In this document: piece after piece, positions 21,289-33,600 of the stretch
How positions within the stretch are numbered: position 1 is the first letter of the stretch
How the letters are laid out: each line of letters starts with the position of its first letter
Origin: Notospermus geniculatus
Lineage: Eukaryota > Nemertea > Pilidiophora > Heteronemertea > Lineidae
DNA length: 64,000 bases
Direction of reading: 5' to 3'
Assembly (NCBI GenBank): GCA_002633025.1
Contig: NMRB01000885.1
Span: 194,143 to 258,142 of the forward strand
Position numbers and translations under genes: made by a program
The notes under the pieces: generated by a model
The model's database searches: none
What the model was told of the DNA's origin: nothing
What the model saw: only the letters and a program-made list of their open reading frames with translations

Positions 21289-21399
21289 GGTTGAATTTCG
21301 TGTAGCTTCACCAGACAACCCTAGAATTTGAAAATCAAGGCTTTCACACACTCGACAATAGACGAATGAAGTAATCCATTCAACCGTACCTTCATGCAT

Positions 21400-23141
21400 A
21401 GGCGCCTACCTAGATGTCAAACTGTCTAATAGAACAACATCAAGAAAAACGACATTGAATAGAGTATTTTTACTAGTGATTCCAACCTAAATCACTTAGT
21501 GTATAAAGGCTTTGCCAGAAAAAAAACACGGGAAAACGGGCAATCTTTCATCGAATGCATGGCTGGCCCGACGCTTACGGTAAACCCTGGTTTATAGTAA
21601 GGAAACCAACAGTAAACCAACAGTGGCAAATTGTGGATTGAGAAGCAACTCACCCTAGAAAACTCACACGGAGCGGCGCCTTAGCATTTCCGTTGGTGAC
21701 TTCTCTACGCATCCGACGGGCATTTTATTAATGAATGAAATGGAGAGGGAACTTTCCACATAGTCATGATTTATACATGTAACTAATTATAATACAAGGA
21801 ATACTGTGAAAGTGATCAGATGCCTTTCTGATACAATTGGATACGAAGTCCACATTGTTTTATTGCATTGCCGTTTTTTGCGTTATCGATTTTGACTTTG
21901 CCCTCTTTATATCCGAGTCAAAAATAAAGTGTAATGTAAGGTCGCTTAATGTGAATATTTGCCGTTATCTATGTTCTTTATCGGCCCGGTATTATTTTAT
22001 AAAAAAAACACGATATTCAGGCCAACTTGTCAAGCTCGTATCGTAGGCTATACACGGAAATCCCCGATGATATAGGCCTACATGTATTTCACTCTACTCA
22101 CCTCTCGACGGTCAAGTCCCCCCCCCCCACACACACACTTACGTTCATGGCCGAATTTTCAAATGAGCCAGTCGTGGTAGTTATATTTACAGATAAGTCG
22201 TTTTAAAATACAACGATCTCTCGGGTCGTGATGCGGCTGAGAAAGACGTTGGGCGGCGCTGGAGTCACATTAAAGGTGAATGGAGTGGCAGCAAATCAAA
22301 ACTTACGAACTCAAGTAACGTCAGCTCTGACTCCAGAACATCTTCATACGACTACACAGTGCCGCCGAACGTCGGATATTCTCAGCTACGACTCAATATA
22401 ATAGACAGCAGCGCCACCAAACGTCTTTTTCAGCTACAACTCGAGATCACATTACAGCGACGCTTGCCATGACTTTATTTGTCTTTATTGTATGTCTTTT
22501 AAGGTTGATGGTGTGGACGTCATTTCACGATGTGTATAGGCCTAGAGAGCAGAGATGACATTAGTTTCCATGACTTTTTGCCCTGATGAAACGTCAGACT
22601 GTGCTAGAGTGATTCCTTTACGCAGCGATTAGGGCCTACATAAAGGTAAATGGTATACGGAAACGCCGGTTAACAAGGCTTCACAAAGGGGTCGGGACCA
22701 TGAAGCCATTACTAGAAAGTTTTCGCAAAGCCCCCGAAACGCCAATGCCACGAACGCCAAACCCGACTTGTTCGATGCCACGAATAGAGCGCCGAACAAA
22801 ATAATAGATATTCCCGTTGGCGTTTCGGGGGCTTTGCGAAAACTCTATATTAACTGTCCACCGTATAGCTCTATGCTTTATAATTCCTCCAAGCTCTATG
22901 TGATCGCACCCTTATGATGACATGGTGGTGTTATAAAATACTTCTCACCTCTTCGCTATCCACCTCTTCGCTACATGTATATACATTCGACAATTTGATC
23001 AGTGGTGTGCAGTCAATGAACTCCTTCCTAGAATCTGTTTTTTAACAATTTTAATGAAAAAAATACAATGTAATCGCATTTATTAACTCGTCGAGGTTTT
23101 TCTCGATCAAGACAACAATCGTGCGCATGCTACTATTCTGA
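21400..23141. other. Intergenic DNA between the two transporter genes
   Basis: No gene supported. It holds a C/CA microsatellite near 22118-22138, an inverted-repeat element with CTGAGAAAGACGTTGGGCGG at about 22231-22446, and a foldback element at 22714-22845. The promoter of gene 1 should lie just above 21288. Confidence 0.5.
22714..22845. mobile_element. Foldback MITE with TTTTCGCAAAGCCCCCGAAA arms
   Basis: TTTTCGCAAAGCCCCCGAAA followed by CGCCAA is present in inverted form about 80 bp later. Arms are close to 30 bp with few mismatches. Confidence 0.65.
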
Positions 23142-26100
23142 TCACAAGACACCAATGCTGCCCAAACTGGTCATACTTAACCACATTTCTCCCTTTTCAG
23201 GTTTCTCCGTATTTGTAAGACGATTTTCTCCAGTCTTCATCATAGATATACACGGTTCTATCAACAGTAAAACTGAGAGAAATATTCCACATCCCCCGAC
23301 GTACATGGAATAAGAATAGTCCTTGGTGTTGTCGTATAAGACCCCAGCTAGCGTTGGACCAGCCAAGCCCCCAATTCCGCAAAAGAAGTAACGGATACCA
23401 CAGGCTAGGCGGATTTGATGTTCTTCAACAAGCCGGCATATCACGAGAAGTGAAATGAGAATCGTCGCCGAGGCACTGTATGAAAATATACAAAGGAAAA
23501 ATAAAATCGCACCGTAGCTACTGAACACTGGAATCATCACGGCTCCTACTGCACAGAGAAGAGAATGGATTTCAAGTAATACTATTGGTTCGATTCTACG
23601 GGCTGTCGCGTTCGTCAGTGCACCAGTTACGATCATCCCAAAAAATAGTGCAACACAGGAATATGAGATAGCGTAAGAGCCCATTTCATCGCTAACGCAA
23701 CTTTTTTGCAACACCAAGGCTTTCATATGCATTGCCATGATAGAAATACTTGCTTGTAAGAACGTAGTTTGAAAGCAGAGGGCAGCGAATGGTCTTAAAC
23801 ACAACATTTCCCTCAAATAACGCATATTCTCGTGTTTATCACGTGATGGGTTTGTCTTGTTTTGTTGTGACCCCGTTTCCGTCGTTCTTGGCCGTACTAA
23901 AGCTCCTGCTACACAAAGGTTCAATGAGATTCCAGCAGCGATGATCAGTCCTCCTCTCCAGGAGTATTTCTCGTTGAGGTATTGCATAAGAATGGGGAAT
24001 ATGATCCCACCAGCCGGTTGCCCGCTGATTCCGATCCCCTGTGCCAGATCTCTGTGCTTGTTGAAGTACAGAAGGAGAACCGATGCTGCATTCATATAGG
24101 TCATAGCACATCCAAGTCCTAGAAAAGGATGCAAATTAATAAAGCTGGTGAAATCCATCTGATTCGATCACCAGTCTATCTGGCCTAACGCCCATCTAGC
24201 CTGGTTTGAATCCATCACATTTCCCGCTTCTGAGGAGCTCAGAGCCTCAGCCAATCATCGGTGTGCGAAGGCAAACCGACGTGCCAATCAAAATCCGTGT
24301 TACAAATGTGTGCGGGAAGAGAAGAGAAAGTGCCGAACGACGATTTGCTTCACGAGTTCTGATTGGCTCGGAGTCGGGGTCAAGTAGGGGTCAGATTCAT
24401 TTATAATTTATGCGCTCACGCAAAAGATGACATGATTGGACAAAGGCTAAAGACGCAGTCGATGGCCTTGTTTGGACAAGATGGTGAAATCGGACTTATA
24501 AATGCTGAGAGTACGTTTTTGTCTATTGCAACTGATGTAATGAAGGAAATTTACACTTGTAACTTGGTTTGGTGATGGGTTTCCCAATTCTTTACTCTAA
24601 TTACCACAGGCATCAAGTGCTGGGCATGATACATGTACATGTACATGTATCCAGAACCATGGAATTAGTAATATTGCTCACCCATGAAGAAACCCAACGC
24701 CGCAATGCAGACGTACACATTCGGGGCAAACGCTGACGTCAGGAGTCCGATCGATACCGACAATCCGCCGAGCATCATAATCACTCGAGGCCCGTATCTC
24801 TCAGACAGAGGAAGAATGATAATCCCTGGAAAATATTTCATGTTAAAGGAGTCCAATAAACATGATAAAAGTCAAAACAGACAAAAGGGAATAAATTCAC
24901 ATTTACTGATATGCAAGGCATATTTGCTACTTTTTTTCGCATGAGATTGATGAGAATTGCTAAGGAATGAGAAAGATGTGATGCATACTGACAACGTACT
25001 TACCAGGAAAGTAAAAGAACGCGTTGAAGATGCTTCCTATCATGGACGTAACGGAGCTATCAGCGATGGTGAAATCCATCTGATTCGATCACCAGTCTAT
25101 CTGGCCTAACGCCCATCTAGCCTGGTTTGAATCCATCACATTTCCCGCTTCTGAGGAGTTCAGAGCCTCAGCCAATCATCGGTGTGCGAAGGCAAATCGA
25201 CGTGCCAATCAAAATCCGTGTTACAAGTGTGTGCGGGAAGAGAAGAGAAAGTGCCGAACGACGATTTGCTTCACGAGTTCTGATTGGCTCTGCGTCGGGG
25301 TCAAGTAGGGGTCAGATTCATTTATAATTTATGCGTTACAAGATGACATGATTGGGACAAAGGCTAAAGACATGAAAGACGCAGTCGATGGCCTTGTTTG
25401 GACAAGATGGTGAAATCGGACTTATAAATGCTGAGAGTACGTTTTTTGTCTATTGCAATTGATGTAATGAAGGAAATTTACACTTGTAACGTGGTTTGGT
25501 GATGGGTTTCCCAATTCTTTACTCTAATTACCACATGCATCAAGTGCTGGGCATGAATATACAGTAAGCTCGAGTTTAAACCACCGGTTCATTATGTTCA
25601 TAAGCACACCCACAATCAAAATGAGGAGTGAATAAAACAAAACAAGTATTATGCTGAATGGCTGGAATCGGTGTCTCAAGGCCTAGACTGGGTGTGCCGA
25701 TTAGGTGTGCTTATGAACATGTACATGTATCCAGAACCATGGAACTAGTAATATTGCTCACCCATGAAGAAACCCAAAGCTGCAATGCAGACGTACACAT
25801 TCGGGGCAAACGCTGACGTCAGGAGTCCGATCGATACCGACAATCCGCCGAGCATCATAATCACTCGAGGCCCGTATCTCTCAGACAGAGGAAGAATGAT
25901 AATCCCTGGAAAATATTTCATGTTAAAGGAGTCATATTTCATATTTCATGTTAAAGGCATATTTGCTACTTTTTTTCGCATGAGATTGATGAGAATTGCT
26001 AAGGAATGAGAAAGATGTGATGCATACTGACAACGTACTTACCAGGAAAGTAAAAGAACGCGTTGAAGATGCTTCCTACCATGGACGTAACGGAGCTATC

Positions 26101-26451
26101 AGCGTCGAAGTACTCCATCAGTTCCACGTAGTACAGGGCGAAGGTGCGTTCCAATCCGAACATGAAAGTACCCACAAACGACGCAACGACGATCATCCAA
26201 CGCCATGCTTTGGGATCATCAAGATCACAGCCCCTTCCATGACTCTCATTCTCGCCAGCCCTAGGCGCCGTGTATTCCAAAAGACGGCTCTCGTTTTCTG
26301 CCTCAACGTCAATGGCTGATTTTGTGCAGCTTCTGTCTTGATTTTCTCTCTTTACAGCTGCTGGTGCCGTGGGTTCCAAAAGAGGACTTCGGTTTTTTTC
26401 CGCCGCCGTCGTGTGATGCATAATGCGGCTGGTTCCTCCCGGGGGTTCCAC
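23142..26451 (-). CDS. SLC16/MCT-like transporter gene 2
   Basis: Minus strand: exon 1 26451-26043, exon 2 25905-25763 plus one base to 25762 (copy B) or 24825-24682 (copy A), exon 3 24118-23142. Both exon 2 copies are 144 bp with the same splice sites. The joined frame is about 510 residues, usual for MCTs. Exon 1 starts with a ~60-residue polar cytoplasmic segment, then RWMIVVASFVGTFMFGLER (TM1). Exon 2 has SERYGPRVIMMLGG. Exon 3 carries the remaining membrane segments and a short tail. Intron positions and phases equal those of gene 1, so the two are tandem paralogs. MCT family members move monocarboxylates or related small solutes across the plasma membrane; the substrate here cannot be inferred. 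The ATG at 26451 is chosen as the first in frame; a second is ten codons on. Confidence 0.82.
24146..25065 (-). repeat. Duplicated block carrying exon 2 copy A and a stub of exon 1
   Basis: Near-identical to 25067-26105. It contains exon 2A (24825-24682) and the last ~60 bp of exon 1 with its donor (25065-25004), cut off at the block edge. Exon 2A and 2B encode the same residues and differ by a silent change. Using both exon 2 copies would add 48 in-frame codons (144 bp) and so two extra membrane segments. Confidence 0.8.
25570..25722. mobile_element. MITE present in only one of the two duplicated blocks
   Basis: Between GGGCATGA and ACATGTACATGTATCC, block B has about 150 extra bases absent from block A. 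The insert has inverted ATGTTCATAAGCACACC and GGTGTGCTTATGAACAT near its ends. Confidence 0.6.
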
Positions 26452-26865
26452 CGAGCAGTCGAAATCGGTTCTAACCTACCGCAAGTTGGCCTAGGAACGT
26501 TTCGAGGACGAAGTGGTGGTGAATATTGTGTTCTCATCAGACCTTTAGGTTACTGCCGACATGACCAAGGCTACAAGTTGTTATATGTTGGTCAAATAAA
26601 TATCATATCATATCACACAATCTGATAAGGCCAAAACCACCAATAATTGAAAAATACCGATATACATGTACATACGAGGCACGCTAAATCACACTTCTGG
26701 AAATCGGTCAAATTACTAATTGCAAACGGACACAATTCTGTTGCAGCTGTATTCAAGTGTGTCATCACGAAGATGTCAGCTACGTCAGGCAAGTCCCAAA
26801 TCTCCCTCGGATACGTACATGTGACCCATCCTCTCGATCTCATGCAGCACATTGGTTCCGAAATG

Positions 26866-27093
26866 CACTCTTAGCCAAAAAGGTTCTTTAGGGGTTCTTT
26901 GTGCCACACCAGAGGAACCCCAAGGTTCTATATAGAACCTTCTGTAAAGAACCCGAAAGGGTTCCATACAGAACCTTTCTGTCGCCAAAGAACCCATAAA
27001 GGTTCCAGATATAACCTTTTTCTGAGGGAAAGGTTCTATCTGGAACCTCTAGGGGTTCTTAATGGCACCAAAGAACCTTTTCGGCTAAGAGTG
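26866..27093. mobile_element. Foldback element built of GGTTCT/AGAACC repeats
   Basis: Ends CACTCTTAGCC and GGCTAAGAGTG are inverted. The interior is a dense series of alternating GGTTC and GAACC runs (for example AGGTTCTATATAGAACCTT), so both the whole element and its parts can fold. Confidence 0.7.
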
Positions 27094-28108
27094 TGATATC
27101 CTCTGTCGACCTCCCTGAAATGCAAAGTGAAATGCACTGACGCTTAGCATGCACATGTGACCTGTCACTCAAAATGCCTTTAAGACTGTCTGGGTGCACT
27201 GGTGACCGCGTAACCTTGTATTACAACCTATAAAGTTGGCCTAATTGGGAGTCATCGCCGAGTTTACGCAACGGCTCCATCTCTCGCACTACCCACTTGT
27301 CACAGGGGCTTGAGGCATGCATTGCAGGGGTGATGGCTGTGTTTCAGAGGATCACCACACTCACCACCCCTACAATGCATGTCTCAAGCCCCTGTGAACA
27401 TTGTAGGTAGGCCTAGGATGTGCCACCCCTCTTGTTCAAAAAGAGGGCGGCACATCACGGCTCGTGCTCATGGCTGTCGGCACAAATGCATGAACCGAGA
27501 TTGAAATGTGTTACCTGTTGGGTCAGTTTCATCCATCATGATCACTCCCGGGTGATCACTCCGGCCATACTCTTGACATCCCTCATGGCACCAAAGAACC
27601 TTTTCGGCTAAGAGTGTGATATCCTCTGTCGACCTCCCTGAAATGCAAAGTGAAATGCACTGACGCTTAGCATGCACGTGACCTGTCACTCAAAATGCCT
27701 TTAAGACTGTCTGGGTGCACTGGTGACCGCGTATAAACCTTGTATTACAACCTATAAAGTTGGCCTAATTGGGAGTCATCGCCGAGTCTACGCAACGGCT
27801 CCATCTCTCGCACTACCCGCTTGTCACAGGGGCTTGAGGCATGCATTGCAGGGGTGATGGCTGTGTTTAAGAGGATCACCACACTCACCACCCCTACAAT
27901 GCATGTCTCAAGCCCCTGTGAACATTGTAGGTAGGCCTAGGATGTGTCACCCCTCTTGTTCAAAAAGAGGGCGGCACATCACGGCTCGTACTCATGGCTG
28001 TCGGCACAAATGCATGAACCGAGATTGAAATGTATTACCTGTTGGGTCAGTTTCATCCATCATGATCACTCCCGGGTGATCACTCCGGCCATACTCTTGA
28101 CATCCCTC
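27062..28108. repeat. 523-bp tandem duplication
   Basis: 27062-27584 is repeated at 27585-28108 with few differences. Both copies start in the last bases of the foldback element (ATGGCACCAAAGAACC). Each contains a ~100-bp palindrome with CAGGGGCTTGAGGCATGCA arms (first at about 27305-27397). Confidence 0.8.
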
Positions 28109-29053
28109 CAATCGTCTCAATGGCAATTCTCTCCATTCAGACCCTCTCACAGTGGCAGCGGCTTTCCTCACAAAAGGTCCTGGATCATCCCACTGTTATC
28201 CTCTCTGCATGCTCCGCCGTAAGAGAAGCCAACCTGAGTACACAGTACGTCATGCAGTCATGGAAACTGCACGTAGCTACGACGTGGTTCACTGCTCTCT
28301 GTGGATGCGCTCACAGCCACCTGTGTGATCGATATACATTACCGTTGTTTGTTCCCAGGGAAGCACAGCATTTGTTGTATACGAAAGAAGCCCTTGCCGA
28401 GTTTATCCTTGGCTATAAGCAAATCACAAAATGATTGTATGTAATCTAGCCGGAATCAGTCGCCACAATCGGTCGATGTACGCACAATTGCAACTCGCTG
28501 GATAATTGGATCCTCCCAGTTTAAATTGTTCAAGTTGCTGAATTTGCGGTGTGTTGCCACAGAAATAGGACGTCCCAAAAGCAAACTAACCAGGTTAGGT
28601 TCAGGATTAGGGTCAGGTTCGGGATTAGAATCTCCAAAAAATGGCCCGTATAATCCACGACGGAAACTCGGCAGGCATATATTGCTGTTCGTCTAGTCGC
28701 ACGATATTACAATGTGATAAAAAATCAGGAAGTTTTAAATGCACCTTTCTCAAAAGTGAGAATACCATAAATAAACAAGATTTGAACTCAATCCAATTAT
28801 GGTAATGATCGATTTATTTACCAACGTAAAAAGGTTCCAGGTGACATCTAACCGTCGCTGACAAAATGAAACTACCTTATCATGATTTTAAGTGTATCTT
28901 CACCCTAAGTGGCACTTTTGTGGTCCAATTTGTGCAAGTGATACAAAAACCGTTCTAAAAGGCTAAAGATAGGGAACAGAGGAAGGATTATCTTGGTTCC
29001 CTACCCCACCGATAGGACTATAAATAGAGCATGTCGTCCATTGTCATGTGAAT

Positions 29054-29165
29054 GGCCGAAAAGCAGCCATAAAAAACGCGTTGATTGGTCGCTCTCATTC
29101 AAGAAAAGAACAATCATTGGTTTTTCAGCCAATCAACGCGTTTCTCATCGTCTGAGCTTTTCGGC
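29054..29165. mobile_element. Short inverted-repeat element
   Basis: GGCCGAAAAGC with AACGCGTTGATTGG at the left is mirrored by CCAATCAACGCGTTT and GCTTTTCGGCC at the right. Confidence 0.55.
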
Positions 29166-29393
29166 CGATCACGAGATTATGGATGACAGGCGATGCAGAT
29201 CTTTAGTATCAGTGCAACCGGCGAGATGGGAAATACATGTCATCAAATTTTGTTTATTTTTGACGTCATCTATGTAAATGTGCCTGCAGCAGTTGTAGAT
29301 TGCTGACAGAATTAAAATACTCGTCCCAGTGTAACACATCGGTGATAGCCCACCTGCAGCATCAAGCAGGTGTTTTTCTACGAATGCTCAGTT

Positions 29394-29732
29394 AAGGCCT
29401 GTCTAGACGATCCAAATTCTGTTGCACAACTCCATCCAACAAGTTGTATGAAGTTTTTGAAGGAAAGTTTGACCATGTGGACAGCTCATTCAACTTCATC
29501 CAACTTAATTGGATCAAGTTCGATCAAGTTCGTTCTTTCAGCACAAGTTGGATGGAGTTTGTGTGTTGACGATTTCTCTACCGATCAGATTGCAGTTCAG
29601 GATCATGTGAGGGGATATTTTTAGTCAAAATGGCTGACCATTGCATGGACCTATGCTTCTTATCATCAAACTTCATACAACTTTTGTTGGATGGAGTTGT
29701 ACAACAAAAGTTGGATCGTCTAAACAGGCCTT
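29394..29732. mobile_element. MITE with AAGGCCTGTCTAGACGATCC ends
   Basis: The left end AAGGCCTGTCTAGACGATCC and the right end GGATCGTCTAAACAGGCCTT are inverted. The match continues inward through ACTCCATCCAACAAGTTGTA for about 70 bp in total. It is flanked by TTAA-like sequence on the left and TTTAAA on the right. Confidence 0.7.
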
Positions 29733-30696
29733 TAAAATTTCAGATGAAGCTTGAAATCCGAAGCGATGACTTTCCTGGTTGGTTTCAAATCGTTTATCTT
29801 TCAGAAACACATCTTTATTTTAATATGAGTTTTGATACGTGCAAATGAGTATAAACTGAACTGTTTCGTCAACTTGGAGTTCGAGGTTAAAAAAATATTG
29901 CAAACTGCCGCATGACTCCTGCGAAAGGACAAAACCTGGATGCTAAACGCTGGATCGTGATTCTGGTCAGTCTGATTGTTGTCTGATTTTAATCGCCTGC
30001 ACATCCCATTCTCGTCTACAAGAAGGCAAAAACAAGCTAAGCTGAAACATCCGACGGTAGACCCAGAAAACTACTGGCCTGGTTGGCAAATGTAGCCTGA
30101 CACACGTGAGATGTGGGAAAACTAGACGGTTTAATCCGGTGAGCCAATATCCAGATCCGAGTCCAGCAGCCAAGTTTTAGATCCGAGTCCAGCAGCCAAG
30201 TTTTTCAACACTTCCGGTTACTTGATCCATTTTGCATGCGTTGATAATGGTTCAAAATAAGTAAATAAAGCATTGCCCTCGCCTCGGATGTTCACGTCCC
30301 AGCCAAGTTGACAAGCAGATGTCGCTCCAAACTTGCACGCCTTGTTTGAGGCGAGGAAATGCCTCTCCCGGCATCATTTGCTAACGCCATGACACCGGAA
30401 GTGAAACACTAAATGGATTAGATCACGTGATAACTGAACCTAGCCAACTGTCTTGCGGGATAACGTTCACCTCTTCTCTCCATTTCAATAAGTTTGGCCG
30501 AATATCTTCCAAAGCGGCAATTCCTGGTTCCCTGAGCTGTGGACAGTCGTAAAACGGCAGGGTATTTCGTTGGTCCAAATGGATAGTGGCTTATTATCCA
30601 TCTCGCTGTTCAATAGTTCTTCTGCTCGGGTTCACAAGTTGATATTTGCCTGCCATTTGCGTTGGAGATCGGAACCAGTTATCATGACATTGTCCT

Positions 30697-33600
30697 CTAA
30701 TAAGAGTTCTGTTTTCCATCACCATAGTTAGCACCGCCTGCCTTGTCTATTTGAGCCTTGATTGCTTCAAATGTTACCTCCTCGTGGTCACTGGCCAAAA
30801 TTTCAATAGCATATTCCTGAAACGGAATGTTAGTGATGATGAAGCAAGACCATCATAACCAATGTTATGGAACACACATTATTTCTTTTTTATTTTACTT
30901 TAGGCCTAATTTATGGGGTTGAATGACGTCCACGAAGTTCCTTACAACGATAAGGTCACCTGGACACAGCCTTTCGTACGGAGGAACCTGTGGCATTCAT
31001 GGCTGATGTGGAAGCCATATTTCATCAGGACAAGGTCACACCAAGCGACTGAGTGCCTCGTCTGCAGAGGCGGCTTTGCAGACTGTATACTAGTAGTTTC
31101 TGTGCTAAATTTACAATATGAATATATGATACACACACAAGATGAAGAATTGTTCAACGTAAATGTTCAAATAATTGTTCAACGCAAATATCCCCAGGAT
31201 ATTTGCGTTGAACAATTATTACCTGAATTTTTATTTCAAATTATCAATTGTACTCAACGTAATACATTGTAACAAATTTCCTTGAGTGTGTGTCAATAGA
31301 GTGACCAGAGGTTGATAAGTTGTGGTTCACCTGGTCGCACTTGTCATCTGGCCCCTTGACATGTATACCAAGTTCATGTAGGCCTACATTCGACTGATTG
31401 AGGAGCGCCCCTCACGTCACTCACCGACACAATATCTTTAACAAATGCTTTATCGGTGCTAACTTTGGCCCTAGCTAGTGGTTTGACACGCTCGCCTATC
31501 CACGTGATGAAGGCAAACTTGGCTCGTCTGCTCATCTCATCGCCAGTCTCCAGTCTTATATAGGCGTACGCCCGGTCTTCGTCTGTAAGATAGAGAGAAA
31601 AGCAGTTGGCATATAATTTGCATGGATTTGTAATGTATCTTGCCTGATACTGCGCATGCTGGTCGCGGGTTTTTGGAACGCTATACATTTTGTCATTGGT
31701 CGTCTGATGACACAATCGGATTAACCAAACCAACCCCTACCTTCCAGCATCAATCCGATGACGGTCAACTTAAATGTTTGCATGCGTTTGCGATACAAAT
31801 TACCATCGATGTTTTGTACTTGAATATTCAAAAACTTGTCACTGTGGTTGAGAAAATAATGCTTCCGGGATTATGAACTCGGTAGGCCTGCAGACAGGTG
31901 TGACAGGAATCAAGGTCCTAGGAATGCAAGTCCACCAAACAATAGCCCGCTATATTGTAAGGTTATATCCGAATGGTCATGGTCTCCATAGCCATATATT
32001 CTATCTAAACCCTCGTTGAACAATAGGACCGGACGTTGATTCCAGGGGGACTTTGATTCCTGTCACACCGGTTTTGAGTCAGTTCAATTATTTCATTATG
32101 GAACCATATTTTGATGAATGTTTGTGATGTATGGACGATAGGGGCCTATGTATTAACGCAATCTGAAAATTCGCTGTGCAGCTTTACATTTGTAACTCCG
32201 GGAAATGGCTAACACTAATGAGCTAATATTGATATGGACGAAATAGGTCATCATATTGTTGACACTCGTGGCTTTATCTTGCTCTGCTGTTTGGGACCAT
32301 CCATAGGCCTATACTAGTATACATTGTAGCTCTGCAATGTTCAACTTTTTGTGTCTGGACGAGTTTACCATTCACAAGACTAAACGTTACTTGATAAATA
32401 GCAGGTACATGTAACAATAAACCTACGATTGCATGGCAGCAAAAAAGCCGTCATGTCACTTTTTTGAAGGTTTTGTAGGAATTGGGCGTGTGCCTGTATA
32501 ACCAGCGTGTTATCAATATCTAATCTCTCCCGTCCTCATCCAATTCCACCCCACAACATCCCTACCTACCTATACATGTATAACCACTGAGATGCAGTTT
32601 TACAAATGTACATATTTGTAATCTAATTTTTCAGAAAATACATTAACATTAATGCGACTCTGAACCTAGAAAACGGAGGAGCAGGTGCAGTTTCAGGCGG
32701 ATTTGCTTAATCTTGTGATCACTCTGCAGCAGATCAATATGGACTTACAACATCGATCTCCAACTTAGTCGGTTTACCATGAAGTTTTTGATACATGCCT
32801 GTTTCGTACATTACTGTAGATTACTGCATGACTGCACAGAGAGCAGCAGCAGGGCACAGCATCACCATCCACTATAGTAGGTAGCTGGAGATCGATGTAA
32901 GCACAGGGTCCCCGGCTGTGCGTGTGACTGTCATCAATGCCAAAGGCTCTCATCAATCAATCGTTGCCAAAAATTATCCAAAGATTTCGTTTCAAATCGG
33001 GTTAAAGCAGACCAGACTGCTTAATTTTGAGACTGTCTGTCCTTGTCGGGCATTTTGACCTTCAACATCGGATCAATTCCAGATCGTGAACCAAAAGGAA
33101 AACCTCACTTCTAACATACTTCCTCGCCGACGGAAAATGCTTTGTTTGGAACAAGTGTTGCGAAATCCACCAAAAAAGTATGTTCTGTTTCGCGTACTGG
33201 TCGGCGAGGAAGTATGAATTGTGTCGCTCATTGTGTCACTCTGACATTGCGACCCAAAGAGAAAGTAAGCACAAAAATCGACACATAATATGATAGTAAA
33301 TATAAAGTCAATTTCCAGAAATTTGCAAATTTTCGACCCCAACCGGGGTCTTCTTCGGCTTGTAAAGTTCCAGCCTGAAGAAGACCCGGTTGGGGTCGAA
33401 AATTTGCAAATTTCTGGAAATTAATCTGACATTGCGACGATGCTACACATTGGTGCAATAGGAGCTGTTAGTCAGTTGACCAGTAGGAGTCACTACGGTC
33501 GAATTCAATGCCGAGCAGACCCATGGTTGACTGAGCACCAATCAGGAATCTATTGTATTTGTCGGCTAGAACTTTTCTGCCATCTTGTGGCGATAAACGC

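Larger units (their letters stand above)
26452..30696. other. Intergenic repeat-rich DNA
   Basis: No gene supported. In order: foldback element 26866-27093, tandem duplication 27062-28108, inverted-repeat elements 29054-29165 and 29394-29732, and a 28-bp-scale tandem duplication of ATCCGAGTCCAGCAGCCAAG at about 30153-30207. Confidence 0.6.

Noticed and set aside
27299-27401. Regularly repeated palindromes as a CRISPR array
   Set aside because: There are only two copies, both within one tandem duplication, with no short direct repeats and unique spacers; the genome is animal.
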